Made by a program: the position numbers and the translations under genes. DNA of 64,000 nucleotides, taken from positions 7,431,501-7,495,500 of the forward strand of contig JAKNDB010000068.1 of the NCBI GenBank assembly GCA_024305405.1. Direction: 5' to 3'. The stretch comes from Dirofilaria immitis. Lineage: Eukaryota; Nematoda; Chromadorea; Rhabditida; Onchocercidae. A model generated the notes under the pieces. It saw only the letters and a program-made list of their open reading frames with translations, searched no databases and was not told the origin of the DNA. This document shows, piece by piece, positions 12,421 to 26,487 of this stretch (within the stretch, counting starts at the first letter, position 1; each line of letters opens with the position of its first letter).

Positions 12421-13760
12421 CTGATTTTTTGCTTTTTTTGCATGTAAGTTACAACAAATTTGTTGAACAAAAATGCGATATTATTGAAAATTCCTACAAC
12501 TGACCATTGAAATAAATAATTGTCAAAATTCCTGAAGATGAAAGAGAATACGAAATAATAATAATACTGCTGCATTTCGTAAAACAACAGATGAAGAATA
12601 TGATGACATTATGTAGTTGAATAATGAAATGTGAAATGGATTGGAACTTACAGGATGCTCTTATGCAGTAGTGGACTAAAGAAATTAATCCTGGTACTGA
12701 ATAAAGCAAACATGATCCAGATAGTTCTCTACACTTGCTTTCTTGCTATATAAGAGAAGTGAACAACGATCAGTTGATTTCAATGAAATTCACCGAGAAG
12801 TGTCAAATAGAGTCGTGTACATAAGGATGAAGCGGTTACACTAGTCAGTGAAGCTCAAAATAAAAGCCAAAAGAGTCATTTATCTATTTGCATACATTAA
12901 CCCATATATATATAGGCCAAAAGAGATCTTCACTTAAGATCAAATTTATCCATATAATTATCAACCCAACCGAATAAATTAATTGCTGCTAAAGTCAGAG
13001 CGTCTTATTTCATCTATGTCATAATCTTTCAGAATAGAAGAGGAACATTCTGAAAGAAAGAAGAATTCTGTCGCTGGAATTTCCTCCTTCAAGATGAAAG
13101 CATCATATTCAAATTATCACTCTAAGTCAGGCATATAATATAGTATTGCTGCCTTTCCAATATTCTCTTATATTGTAAGGGACATAGAGCGGAATGATGT
13201 CATTTTGCAATATTGTAGGACATCGTTTGTAGATGTCATGTTACGTAGCATTACCTAGATCTGATACATCTGAAGAATGACTGTATTAGATATCTTTGAT
13301 CTCTGGCGAGCGCAAATCATCTCTGAAGTAAAGGATTAAGACTCGAATGATGTGCTGCATAATAAAGTATTATTGCAGCAATTAAATTTTATAGTTGATG
13401 TGATTTCGAAAACTGAAAACATTTATCAACAAAATACATGCCATGTAATACTATGTATCAATTCGTTAAACTATATTCAATTACTATTTTTATTCAGTCT
13501 ATATTTATTGTTCATTTATAGAAATCACATAAAATTGTCTTTCTATTTAATACACGCAGAAGATTACGCATGCATGCATGAAAGTTTTGATTAACTCGCA
13601 GAAATCATTTACAAGACATTTCCGCTCAGATTTTAAAACAATAGTTTGTTTTCTAATAAAAAAAAAAATGATCAGTTAAATATTGCAGAATCAAAACTTT
13701 ACTATTTCATGTTTTGACAGGATAAGAAGCATTACTTCCAAATATCAATTAGTAGATTTG
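12421..13760. other. No supported gene
   Basis: Short minus-strand open frames around 12494-12709 could contain the 5' part of the candidate gene at 11.2-12.4 kb; one carries a GTAAGTTC donor. Nothing else is supportable. The remainder is AT-rich with TA dinucleotide runs near 12905. Confidence 0.35.
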
Positions 13761-14944
13761 TTAATTGGATATGAGACGTCTAGTCAGCCAATATTGTTTG
13801 TTGTAATATTGCGTAGCATCATAGATGTTTTGACGTACAATCCGCTGTTGACGTTGTTGCGATTCTTCTTTCTTTGTCACATTATTCTTATTTGACATTT
13901 GATCCTTTCGCTTAGAGCGAGATGGGACTGCAAAAAATTGAGAGAAATAGAGAAATTGAATAATATTGAAATTTATAAAGCAAATAATATTCAAATTAAT
14001 TTACTGTTTGTGAGGTTATCGCAATAGTGATTTGATGCTTCGGAAAATTTAAGCTTCGGAAAATCTGTATTTTCCTGCAAAGGTAAGCAAATATAACGTA
14101 TCGCAGCAACAAACAATTTCAGACCAATAAAACTGATCAATTCTTGAGTTCACAATTGGCCTAACACTACGAAACAATTGCGCAATTATTATTTTAGTGT
14201 TTATGAACAGACTATTTTTAAAAATAGCTCAGTTGAAATCAGTTGCAAAATAATTAGTCAAATGAACTAAGCTTTATAACGAATTCATAGTATTGTTATT
14301 TTGAATTGAAAAAAAAATCATCTACAAGAACAATACACACATGAAGTATATCAGTCAGTGCAGTAATGTAATTAATAGCAGCTCTCAGAATTTTAAGTTT
14401 CGATACTCGTTTTGCGTTGGATCGTATTTCCGGCAGATGAAATTTTAATGCAACGAAAGCCTAAAATTAAATTAAATGATCACTGAACAATCTGATTTAA
14501 CTTAACAAGAATATCTTCCATATAGCGCAACATGTCAGAAGAATAAATAATATCTTTGACGAATGAAAGAGATTATTTATTTCCTATCATTTGGCAAGAA
14601 GAATCTTTGCAAGATTGCTTCTTTTCAGGATAAGAAACTGAAAGGAGAATCTTTTAATGGAAAATCAAGATGTGCATAGAACAAATACTTTTATGACAAA
14701 TCTTAATAAATTTTAACTGTTATAATTCTAAACCAAAAATATTTATATATTTCATGATTTTATTTTTTAAAAAAAGCTTTATATTTCGTGGTTTATAATA
14801 TATAAATTCTACCTGATTAACAGCATGAACCCGTGTTCTTTCACGAGCATTCCGTTTTGCAACCATAAATGGTGGACGTTCCCAAGCACGTTTTAATATC
14901 TTTCGCTGACCTTTATCAAATTGTAATTTTGTCGCAATTTGCAT
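13761..14944 (-). CDS. Basic helix-loop-helix transcription factor, 140 aa
   Basis: A nuclear DNA-binding regulator, expected to bind E-boxes as a dimer. Exons 14813-14944, 14337-14460 and 13761-13927 join in phases 0 and 1 to give 140 aa. The basic region is residues 30-39 (KRNARERTRV), with Glu35 at the E-box-contacting position. Helix 1 runs about 40-54, the loop carries basic residues (NAKR), and helix 2 starts at SKLKILRAAINYI (64-76). The tail is charged and Gln-rich. The ERxRVxxVNxxF pattern is that of the Achaete-Scute/Atonal superfamily; I cannot pick one subfamily. The ATG is chosen because a TTTATAG acceptor lies 19 bases upstream, like a spliced-leader site. The alternative is an undetected upstream exon continuing the open frame. 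No frame repair is needed in this gene. Confidence 0.85.
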
Positions 14945-16161
14945 TTGAGACCAAACCAAGAGACTATAAATGAAGTGAAAATACAATAGGATGTTTTAAT
15001 TAATACAAATTCATCGTTTCAAAGAATGAAAAAGCGAAATCTGAATATAATATAAGTTGAATGAATTTCTCTTCTCACATTAAAAGAATATTTCTTTCAT
15101 GGTGGTAATGGCAATATGTTTTCAAAGGAAATTCCTTTTTCTTATTTCTTAATTTATCACTACTGCTATAAATTAAATTTTATTTCAATTTTAAATGCAA
15201 CCGTATGGTAATCATTTATGGTTTCCGCACATTATTCAGTTGCTATAGTTCAATTCTTGTAATCAGAGAAAATAAAGCATTCTTTTCTTAAAACAAATTA
15301 CTTGATAAATAGGAGACGAGAATAAATAAAGATAAAATGGCGTATTTACCTTTGTTGATTAAGCAGATATGTTAATAGAATTTTTAATATCTACTGCTTA
15401 AATAATTAATAAGTTTAAGTCGTTTCTCCTAATTTTATTCTTAAATCGATTAAATTCTTTTCTAAACTTTGTAGTGAGAGAAATGCTTGCTTTCAGAAGT
15501 AATAACTTATAGTCATATAAAAAAACGAATTTAATCTAAGAAAAAAACTTATCTAACATTTGCTTGATTAATAGACAATATTCAACATAATGAGAAACTT
15601 ATTACTTCTTGAAGTTCGAAAATTTCAGTCTGTTTAAATCGTTCAAAAATTTGCGATGATGCCTACTATTACTACATCAATTTTTAATTAAATCAGAAAC
15701 TTTTATTTCAGAGAATTCCATGTTTTCGAAATTTATCAGTTTAGTAAATCCGAAAAAACTATGAATTCTTTAATGATCATTGATGATCTCATGAATAATG
15801 ACTCCCGAGCATGAACTATATAACGTCACCTTTTCATTTACATCATCATCGATATAAACTATTAACGGCATATCTTATCTACCGATGGCTCATATCTTAT
15901 GAAACGCGGTAATCGTAGATGATAATAAAATAGTGAAATGAGTTTTTAAATTTTTTGGAAAACTTCAAGGTTCAAGATTTTTTTCTAAAAAATATAAATA
16001 GTAGATAGATCCGCTAAATCTGCATAGAAATGTGTCTGAAATAAAAATTTGAATATATGTGAAACGATATGTAGAAGATAAATGGTTGGGTGATATTTCC
16101 GTTTAGAATTCTAATATGTTTTCAAGTAATCTGATCTTTTAAGAATTTTTGTAGTAGAAGA
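14945..16161. other. Divergent intergenic region between bHLH and ankyrin/SAM genes
   Basis: About 1.2 kb of AT-rich DNA between two start codons pointing away from each other, presumably holding both promoters. No ORF or repeat is supported. Confidence 0.5.
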
Positions 16162-19100
16162 ATGGATGTAATAGAAGCAAAAAAACGCATGAATCGGAAA
16201 AAGTAGAGATATTCTTAAATGCTGCATATAAGGCCGATTACGAAGCGGTCAATAATCATTTAGCTGATGGATTATCAGCAGATGTTGCTGATGATGATAA
16301 TACTACAGCTCTACAAATTGCCTCTGCACAAGGAAATTTACCTGTGGTGAGTTTGCTAGAATTATGATAAAAATAAGAGTTAGTAAGCTTGCGCTTAGTG
16401 GAAAATTTCCATTTTTTTACATCTATTGGAAGAAATTGATTGCTAATCTGTTTTTAATTTATATTCAACTTTTTGTAAATAAAAAGTAAATATTATCTCT
16501 TTAAATTTAAATTATATGAATTTAGGTCGAATAAGACTTCAATAAAGTTAGGTCATAATTTATGTTCTCATAAAAAGAAATTTCTCAGTAGCATTGATTG
16601 TACCAATTATTTTCCTATGTTATTTATATAGCTACGCAATTATATTATATTACTACGAGTATGTTAAAGTAATTTTTAAATAATTTGGGAATTTTCAAAT
16701 TTTTACTAAAAGCTAAGTTACTTTAGATTAATATATTTTTCCAGTAGTTTTCAGATGCAAATTTTATTGAATCGTGGGGCGTCGGTTGATAAATGTAACC
16801 ATTGCGGATTCACGCCTTTGCTTCATGCTGCGCGAAATGGAAAAACTCAGGCAGTTGAGCTGTTAATTCGATATGGAGCCGATCCGTTCAGAACTACGTA
16901 AAATAATTATTTCTCTTGTCATGGAGACCTCCCACACATAACTGGCTTATTTCTCATGAACATAATTTAATTTATGCAAATTTTATAGGCCTTACGATTG
17001 CATAAAGATTATCCGAATCAGTTTTTATATATATCTTCCGAGAAATTTCATTTGTATAGAATTTCTTGTTATATTTCAGATTTTTCGGCACGACAGCTTT
17101 ATCACTGGCATCTGCTGGAGGTCACTTAAACGTAATAGTAATGTTGCGTGAATATAAAAGTCAAACACGACGACGGGCTCCTACTCCTTTAATAGCTGCA
17201 ATCGCTACAAAGCAGTACCAAATAGTCATCTATCTCAAGTTTGCCGGGTTCCTTTTAACAGTACAATTTGATCAAATTTTTAGTATCTTTGCTCGAAATT
17301 CTTCTAACGAATGTTCTGGTTTCATTTTCAGTTTTCTTATTTTTATCCGTGGGAACTTCCATCATTGCGGTTGTTTATTTTAAAAATTTCTGTTTTTGAT
17401 TTTTTTAGCAAAAATTTTGAATTTCTTTATAGCATCACACAGTATCCATGCCGGGATACATTCTATGAACTCGATGCTTTTCATGTGGCTGAACAATTAA
17501 TGGATTTAAAGATGAAAGCACTTTTATGTGATCTTGGTTTACAATTACTGCGTCTACCATCAATATATTCTCCTTCCGGAACGTCTATTAATCAAAAATC
17601 GCGTAAGTATAATTTTATGTTTATAAATATATAATTATATTTTATACATGAAACATATTACTATTTAATATTATTATAAATAAAATTTTTAGCGTCACTA
17701 ATACATACAAAATTTGAGGGAAATCGATTTAGAGACTCAAATATTTGCTAGAAATAATAAATATTGATAAATATTTCTCGACATATCTTTTTAAGAAATG
17801 ATATTCAGAGGTCGAGATACCAAAAAGACAGCGGATATTCGATGTCTAATACGTGATCATCAGATAGGACTTGTAAATTGGATTATGGATTTAAATGATT
17901 ATAGTGGATTACCGATAGGTACCACACCGTTAATGTACGCTGCTATTGTTGGAAATGTTTCAATGGTAAGTTAAAATAAAAATTTACCGAGTTTTCTGAA
18001 AAGACGAGAAAAGAAAGAAATATAAAATCTACAAAACCTTAGAAAGCTTTGAATCGAAAAAAAAGAAAGATATCGCTGTTCCTTCAGATTCTGAAATTCA
18101 GGTGCAAATATTACTGCAGCGTAAATGTGACATAAATGCATCTTGTTATGGCTTTACACCAATTATGATTGCTATCGCGTGCGGGTATATATTGCTTGTT
18201 TGTTTACTGTTATTCAAATTTTTAATTCCAATTCAGATTTTGAAAAAATTTAGTTACTTAACGATTTAAAATTTCTTGAATTTTTTTATCAACAACAAAG
18301 TATTGCAGTAATGATGCACTAACGCGATATCTAATCAAGAAGGGTGCCAATCAAAGTACAAATGGTCATCAATTTTCACTTTTGAACTGGCATCCAACTC
18401 GGTAGTTCCCGAAAGTTTCCGAATACACTTAGAAACAGGAGATTCATTTTATTTTAACATAGAATTGCTCAGAAAATTTGTTCACTTTAAAATGTCCTGT
18501 GCTTCTGCTGTATGACAGTAATTGATAATCCAATGCTTATCACCGTAGAAATGAATTTGATAATTTTTCGCTTGCTGCATTAAACTCAAACATTAAATAT
18601 TTCAGATGGCATTTCATCAGCAACCATCCAACTGTTATTGACAGAACCAATGTACAAAATGCGTCTTACTGAAAGAATTTCAGCGATACTGCGAAAGATC
18701 TTAAGACGGAGAAAAGTGAGCCAAATATAGCTAGCCGTCCATTCGTCTGATTTTAGGATAATCTTGCAATCCTAAATTTTTTTAGGTCGAAAAACTTAGT
18801 AATAATTATGTGAATGGCTTCTATTCCATTCTAATGTATTAATTTTTTTCATTCACAAAACCAGTTTAAAAAGAAGCATTGAATTCATTTTCAAATTAAT
18901 CGTTTTTTTTCAGGACATATTGCAATAAATATGCTTTGAATGATAATTGTATATCTACATACTTCTGGAAACAGAAGTATTATGAATCGTTTCTTGAGAA
19001 GAACAATTAACAAACTATTGATTTCAGTTGATATGCCATCAACCAATCAAATTAGAAGTAGGCGTTCGCCAGCTGAGTTTTCTACAGAAAGTTGTTCAAA

Positions 19101-21023
19101 ATATGGGCTCCAAATCAAATTGGGTACCTGAAAAATTATTTGATGCTCTTGCCTGGCCAGATTGCCAATGTATGTGTTTTGAAGACAGCAATATAGTGCA
19201 TGCTTCTGAAGCTGTTCCAGCGCAACTTTTGGTATGAATGGAAATTTGCTTTTCAAATATATTTGAATATTCAGTTTTAGAAAATAGCTATCGCTCTATT
19301 TTAATCTTCGCATATATCAGCGAATAATGAAACGTAAAGGGAAGAACGAATTTGTATTCCCAAGCAAACTAAGTTTGAGCAAATTAGTTGAACGGAAGAA
19401 TGAATGAGGGAGTAAGGGAAGGGAATATAAAAATCGTTGAGTATACGAATCGATCCACAATGAGAATCTCTTCAATTTTCGAAAAGTTTTTTTCAAGATG
19501 AATGTAATATTTGCAGGAAGAGAAAATCATGGTTAGCTCTGATGATCAAGAACAATCAGGTTGTTTATTGAATGACTATTTAAGCAGAAGAATTAAAAAG
19601 TAACCTATGCTTCATTATTTCTCAGTTAATGTGGGTTGCAGTTTTACAAATTTTTTACATAAGAAGTATTTATCTGAAGCGCTGAAGGTTATTTTTTAAA
19701 GGATCTTTTCAGTTTCTTTTAAAAGTTCTTATTGTTAGAGGCATATGATTTTGCATAGCAGTTTCTATTGAAACAATAGAATTTCCGAGTTTTTTTACGG
19801 TAGCTTATCCTATTTCCTTGGATGTTTCCGTAATATTTCTTTCGTTTTATTACAATTTGTTTATTGATTTGTAGTAATCATTTTAGAGAATTTTCCCATA
19901 CGTTTCAGTCGTTTAGGATAGTTATCCTATTCGATCTTCGAATTTTGAAGCAACGCTCTCACTGGTTGATAATGACTATTTGCATATGAGACAACAGCAG
20001 TGCAGCAGCATTTCGAAGCTGCGATCCACTCTCTACTATTTCGATTCTAGATTACCGAAAAAGTAATGAATGATTTACACCTCAGAAAAAATCAAATAAA
20101 AACGTGAACTTATGAAATATTTCTGATGTATTCTTTTACAATATCAGTTGCTCGATAACATCATCAAATAGCATTAATCTATCAAAAACGTTAAATTCAA
20201 TTGGTTGGAAGGACAATGAAATTCCAATAATTGAAAGTATCAATGAGCTGTGCTCGGCTTACAAATATGAAAGTTAGCTATTCATTCATTTCATTAAATT
20301 ACTAATAGAACGTATAGTTAGAATTCATTATTACCATGTAATTCGAATTTATTATCAGATGCTATAATGAATTTCCTTTAATCCAAATGTCAAATGCTAA
20401 TACGAAAATTCGAAATGATAGGGAATTTGACTAACTGATAGAATTTTATGTTTGATCGTTATTAAGTGATTTAAGTTAATTGCACAATCGCTATTTAAAT
20501 CTGACATCGGCTGTCTTATTGAAATCCTCTAGTAATTTCATAAGATATGTCAAAATTATTGTTTTATACAGTGTTAGGTAAAATTTGAACGCATCTTTTG
20601 TTTAAATAGAGAAAAGCAAGGTTTGATATTATAAAACTGATTATACTAAATTGATCTAAACTTTGAATGTAGCAGGAAGGAAGCATGTCTTGTGAATTTT
20701 GAGTCATTGTTTGTTTTCAAATTGAATTATCGCATAATATAAATTTATGAAGTGGAAATTCTGTATATAAAATAATCTGAAGCGCAAATTAAAATTTAGT
20801 TGGATTTATATAATCGTTTAATTTTCCAGAGAAATACCGGGATATTATGAACAAAAGGTGTTCGCCAGATGTATGCCAAAAACTAGCAGAGCAAGAAATA
20901 GACTACGAAACTTTCTTAATACTCACTAAGGCGGAGTTCATCTCGCTTGGTATCAACCGTTCTGATGCAGGCATTCTTATTTATATTCAAAAGATGCTGA
21001 AAGAAGAACTAAATAAAATCTAA
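16162..21023 (+). CDS. Ankyrin-repeat and SAM-domain protein (ANKS3/ANKS6-like)
   Basis: Probably a scaffold protein. Exons: 16162-16346, 16755-16897, 17080-17238, 17409-17602 (or from 17433), 17796-17965, 18102-18184, 18309-18401, 18606-18715, 19028-19231, 19517-19559, 20830-21023. Two ankyrin groups are visible: exons 1-3 (NTTALQIASAQGNL, FTPLLHAARNGKTQAVELL, TTALSLASAGGHLNV) and exons 5-7 (TTPLMYAAIVGNVSMVQIL, FTPIMIAIACGN), separated by a non-repeat linker. A C-terminal SAM domain is read from the last exon (YRDIMNKRCSPDVCQKLAEQ to SLGINRSDAGILIYIQKML). Three one-base losses must be restored: A at 16179-16185, T at 18373-18376, T at 18612-18614. The exon 5 acceptor is TTAAG. The long last intron could hide another exon. 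Total is about 527 aa. The ankyrin-SAM architecture is certain; the orthologue is not. Confidence 0.85.
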
Positions 21024-23165
21024 TTATTTTTCATCAGTTAATGCGATATACAGTGTTCTTTGTCATCATTTCTTATATGTCAATGTAATTCGGTGCAGCA
21101 AGATCAACATTTTACATAATTATTATATCGAGAAATATGATGTACATATGTTATTATATTTCTTAGTGGTAATATATATTATATTCATATCATATATATT
21201 ACTACTAATTAATTAACTGAATAGTAGATGATATTGATGAATGAGTAAAATATTTCTAAGAAGCAGAAACATACAACTTCAAAAATTAGCGATAATATAT
21301 ATATTGTTCAACAGAGGAAAAATATATAAAATTTGATGAAGTGAAATTTTCTTTTAGGATTGTGTCTATTGAAGAGATTTGTATTGTTAAAATAATAATA
21401 AAAAGTACCATAATTTGATATAGATTAGATGACATCTGACAAACAGACATATAATGAAGAAAATGTATTTCTTCCTTAATTAATAGTTTATACGCCATAT
21501 TGTACTTTGTTGAATCTATCGGATGCATAAAAAGCATGATGAATCTAATATTTCGATATGCTAAAAGATAGCACATTCGTTCATTCCCATCTGATTCAGA
21601 TATATGTTATGTTATAGTGATGAAAATATTCTGTAGCAATAATAATTCTGAATAAACTTTGGAATAGCAGCAAGTAAAATTCTTACAGCAATTTATGACA
21701 CAACGAATAAGTAAATAGACAACTTCTATCGAAAAAAAAAATAATTCATCTTTGTGCAGGATTTCACATGAATGAGCATAGAGTAGAGTGTACATGCGTA
21801 TTATGTAAGATATAAGCTAAATTTGTACGTCTTTGTTTGTAAGCTGTATACCAACATCCCTTTCTCTTATAATCATAACTGTACCATCCATCATTTAGCA
21901 CTTGCAAAAGAAGTGGGTCTCAAATTTTAGACTTGAATTGTTTGCAAGAGATCGTATTCTTCTTTTCTATTATCGGATTTATTCATCTACTTTGCCTTAT
22001 CAAATAGACTTTTCTTATTCGCTGTATTGTCTAACTTGTTGATTCAACTACTTAATAAATAGTTATTACCAATTCCTTAAGACAATTAACCAACAAGACG
22101 AACTTTACCTGTAGCTTCTTTTAGGCATAAGTTCGCAACCGATCTGTTTCAAATCTACTTTTAGAAATATATCATCTGTTCTACTGTGTAAAAGGTCAAC
22201 CACATTTTCTCTTATAATTTGGGATCGACTGAGCAGAAGTAACAAGCATTAAGAGGCAGCTGATAAGACGTTTCTTACTTGTATAATTTTCAAATTTTTT
22301 TACTTTCCTCATTGTTTTTATTAATAAGAAACTAATATAAACTTCTAAGATTTACGAATCTTTATTAGTTTTAAAAAGCACTGGCAACATTCCTTTAATC
22401 CAAAAATAAGCAAATTTCATTCTTATTCACATTTCTCAATCATTTCGATCGCTTTTTTGAAAGGCAAACCTTACAGAAAACAAAATCACTTTGATTGCAT
22501 TTGACACAATGATATTTAATATTAACATCTTTAAGCTTCAAGATATGTTGAAGGATTCTGAACACTTCTCATGAATAATAATCACAAAAGTGATGAATTA
22601 TTAAAGCTACTGTTATAACGATACATGAAGTATCGCGATAATTTTTTTGATGTCTAAAAACTACATAATAGTAATGAAGAATTGTTAGCAAAAACCAAAA
22701 TTGTTATCAAGAAATAAAGAGGTATTCGTAGTAAAAGATTTATTGGGGATGGTACGTAAAGTTGGAATAACTGCTCATGGATTTGTCGCTTGTAAGAAAT
22801 AAAAACTGGATTGAATGAAACTTCTTTTATAGTGAAATGTTTTTTAAAAACATTTCCACCGTAGGACTGTTTAAAACATTCCCATGCTTATTAACATGAT
22901 ATTTGATGGTAAAGTATTTTTAAAAATTGCACATATTTTTTGTTATAACATTAGAAATATTCATGGTTTACGGTGTTTTCTGTTGAAGATGGTAAAAATA
23001 AGGAAAAAAAAAAACGAGAACAAGATGAATGATTCCTTACATCAGACATCGTAACATTCATTTCATTTACGTTTAGATAATGAGTTATGCAAAATATAAT
23101 TCAGAATAAACATTAGCATAAACTTCATTCGACATCAGCATTCAAACTTCAGCGACTCTAATAAT
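21024..23165. other. Gene-poor AT-rich DNA
   Basis: The 3' flank of the ankyrin/SAM gene, then two minus-strand open frames (21286-21576 and 21607-21795). Both are AT-driven and hydrophobic, without splice or family support. Nothing is called. Confidence 0.45.
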
Positions 23166-23502
23166 ATGCTATTGCAAATTCAGCTGTCCACTTTTTCTAC
23201 AGTAATGACTTTGTGCAAACATGATAAAGTGATGTGCGCAGCGCTACTCGATATATCAATAAGCTTGGAAAATAAGGTGAAATGGTATCATGAAAAAGTT
23301 TCTCTTATGGACAATGTATGTGATCGAGAGGGCACAAATGCCACAGAATCACGTATGCTATTAGGTTGACTGATTCATAATCACGATCACTATTTTAACC
23401 ATTTATATTTGTTAGTTTCTCTTATCAGTGAGATTTTGGTTCAAATTACCGTATCAATTATGCCTACTTGCCCATTTGTTTAAATTAATCTTCCGTAGCT
23501 AA
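23166..23502 (+). CDS. Weak candidate: small two-exon gene, 91 aa
   Basis: An ATG lies 11 bases after an AACTTCAG acceptor-like site. The frame runs to a possible donor at 23365 (TTAG/GTTGAC), and a CTTATCAG acceptor at 23426-23428 continues it in phase to a stop at 23500-23502. The intron would be about 64 bases. The product starts MLLQIQLSTFSTVMTLC and ends basic and hydrophobic; I recognise no family. The segment is less AT-rich than its surroundings. It may well be chance. Confidence 0.22.
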
Positions 23503-23626
23503 TACTCTATGGATTCCCAATAAATTGTGAAAATCAGGAGGAAGAGTGATTGTTAATTAATAGCTATTTTAAGTATTATTAGCGAACATTATGTTTACTG
23601 ATAGAATATATATGTTATTAATACTG

Positions 23627-23655
23627 TACCAAACTACACAAATTGTAGTTTGGTA
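23627..23655. repeat. Perfect inverted repeat, 12-bp stem and 5-base loop
   Basis: TACCAAACTACA is followed after CAAAT by its exact reverse complement. It is not at the end of any recognised gene. It could be a miniature-element remnant or a transcribed hairpin. Confidence 0.8.
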
Positions 23656-26038
23656 AATTTGTAACTAAAATTTCAGTGTTAATTTTTCATATGCTACCGT
23701 TGCTGTTTATTGATGATGCTTACGCCGTCTTTCTAACTAAGAGGATTGCTGACATCCTCGTCGAGAGATCAGAGTTATGTCTAAATTAGAAATAATTAAT
23801 ATGTCCAAACTAAAAAGTATCCAGATTTCCTAGTAGTGATGGAATCTAAATCGGGAGCAGAAAGTAATAATTAAAACTAATTAATAAAATGAATTTTTTA
23901 TTTTGTTGAATACAAACACAATTGATATAACTTAAATATAACATTACAAGCAATCGATGTTTGTCAAAACTCATTTCAACCTATCTAGTTGGTTTTGTAA
24001 ATTAGGGAAAAAGTAAAACATTGGACGGAGAAAAACCACATTATAAAAAAATTTGCTCATTGCGTGACGGAAGAGCTTTGAAGCAATGTGGATGCCTTTT
24101 CATTTTATCCAATTGAAGGACTGCTCCTGAAAAACTCTTCGAGAGCTTTGAAAAACTCTTCAATATCCTAATAGATTCTTTGATTCTTTCATTATATTCA
24201 TAATTTGCAAAAATAGTTCAATTCTATATTTTTTTATTTAATTTATTTTATTTAAAACATATTTATATCCGCTTGGATCAAACAATATAAATTCTGCTAT
24301 TCGATATTGATCTGTTCGGTGCCTCAAGATAATGAAATCTAATCATGTTACGATGTTGCTGAGAAATATTTTGAAAATTTGAAAGAACTAAGTGAATATA
24401 AAAATACGATTTATGCTAGCCAATAATGCAATGTACTGCTTATTATTGACAACCAATATTATTGCTTGTTTCATTATATTTATAAAATATAATGAAATTA
24501 AAAATACCAATCTATATAGCATGTATAAAATTTTTTATCATACTATAATGCAAATCAATATTTTTGTTTGAAATTCTTACTGTTTTACAATACTTCTTCA
24601 ACAAATCGATATTGCATATGAAATAATAGTTTGCCTGAAATTGAACAACACCAATATTCAGTGATTTGTGATAAAATCGATAGTAACAATATGAAGCACA
24701 ATAATTTCGAAAAGCGAAATAACATCATTAGATTTTTTTTTTTGAAAATAATCTAAAATTTTTTGCTTTTTAAGCAATTTCAACACTTAGAAATTGTTAA
24801 AAAAAAAAAGAATAAGCAAAATTTCATAATTTTCCAATTATATGAGAAAGTGCTAGCTTATCTTCATATAAATTATGATAGATGGTAGAATTTACTTCAT
24901 TAATAATATATGATAAAATAGAATCTAGAAGGTTTTAAAAAAATAATATCTGCTTCATAATTTTTTCTATATTCCGCTGTATTCGGAACGTCTGGATTCA
25001 TATCTTCATTACAACAACTCAATCATTAATCGAAGATAGTTAATTCTTTTGATCAATGTGAGTGTGTTGTGTGTACCGAATTCCGTTTCTTATCATGCAT
25101 TCTCTGCATCGATCTTGCATGATTTTTTCGTAGTCCGCTATTTTATTTCATCATAGTGATGTGTGGTTCAATCAGTCCTTCTTCTGGATTCGAGAAACTG
25201 AGTCGTAAATGGCCAAGATTTAATATTTTGTTGATTAAATGAAACCTAAATGAATCAAAAAAAAAAAAATATGGAGCCGAGAGAAAGGACCTATATATGA
25301 ATTGAGATATATTTTCACTTTGGAATTAATGGAGTTGAGGAGAGCTTGATAAAGGATATTATTGAGTGAATTTTTTGAAAATAATTCATAAGAATCAATG
25401 AATGATAAGCAATTATAACCCTCCCTACTCATATTTCGATAGAAATAAGCATTAAATAAAGGTAATACGCAAATCTTTTGCTTCAATTCGAGTTTTCACA
25501 TCCAATTGTAAATAATTTCAATGGAATGGATTTGATGATTAAGAGGAGTAAGTTAAGAGTTGTATTTTTCTGCATAAAAATGCATCCATGCAACAACCAT
25601 TAATAGAAAGTGATGTAATATTATTATTAATGAACATTTTTGAATTGCCTAACATATGGCTATTTTCCTAATTATTTGCTTTATTTACATTTTCAACATA
25701 TCCATATGAAAAGATACACTCAATATCATCATACTCGAAGAGCGAACAGTATTATTGCAAACAAAAGGATGAAAAGTGAAACACCGAAACAAATCGAGGC
25801 AATGAACATGATCCATTTTCCTGTTTTTGTTGGTGTCATCTTCATTTTCTGCTTTCTATGTTTTCCTGCAATTTAATTATCATTGGCCAAGGGATGCAAC
25901 TGTTGTTTCTATGTTTTTCTAGAGTATTAACATTAATCATACTATAATATAAATATTTTGAATAATATTAATTCACAAGCAAGAATAGCTGACGAAAAAT
26001 CATTAATTTAGTTTGTTTGAATTAAAGATTTTTAGAAT

Positions 26039-26106
26039 TCACTTTTATCTAATAAGTTCCAGAAATGATTAAATTTTTTAATTTGTCGAGATAAATTACA
26101 TTTTTT
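26039..26106. repeat. Copy 1 of a diverged direct repeat (about 70 bases)
   Basis: The stretch from TCACTTTTATCTAATAAGTT onward matches, with scattered substitutions, the segment beginning at 26488. The similarity extends for about 70 bases in the same order. Confidence 0.5.
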
Positions 26107-26487
26107 AATTCGTTTGATTAATTTTAAAAACAATTTTAAATGATATGAATTCTACTGCACTGATTATTCACGCTTTGTATCTAAAAATTGAAAATGATAC
26201 TTTGTTTTGAATCGAGCGAAGAAATCGATTCATTTTCGCTATCGTTTTTTCCTTTTAAAAGAAATTCATAATCTTCATATCAAATATAATTCTTAAGTGG
26301 TAATATAATTGGATTTAGAATTTACTGATTAAATCGATTTTGCCTTGTTAGAAACACTTACGGCGATTTAATTGACAACAAATTTTAACATCTTTGTTAA
26401 TAACCTGTAAACAAGACTTGAAGCAGGTAGGAAATATTGAGCGTCAGAAAAACTCACTTTTTCGAAACTGAAAACCATTTTGTAAAT

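Noticed and set aside
18940..19256. Three overlapping ORFs on both strands
   Set aside because: Only the plus frame from the acceptor at 19027 joins the flanking ankyrin/SAM exons in phase; the others are shadows.
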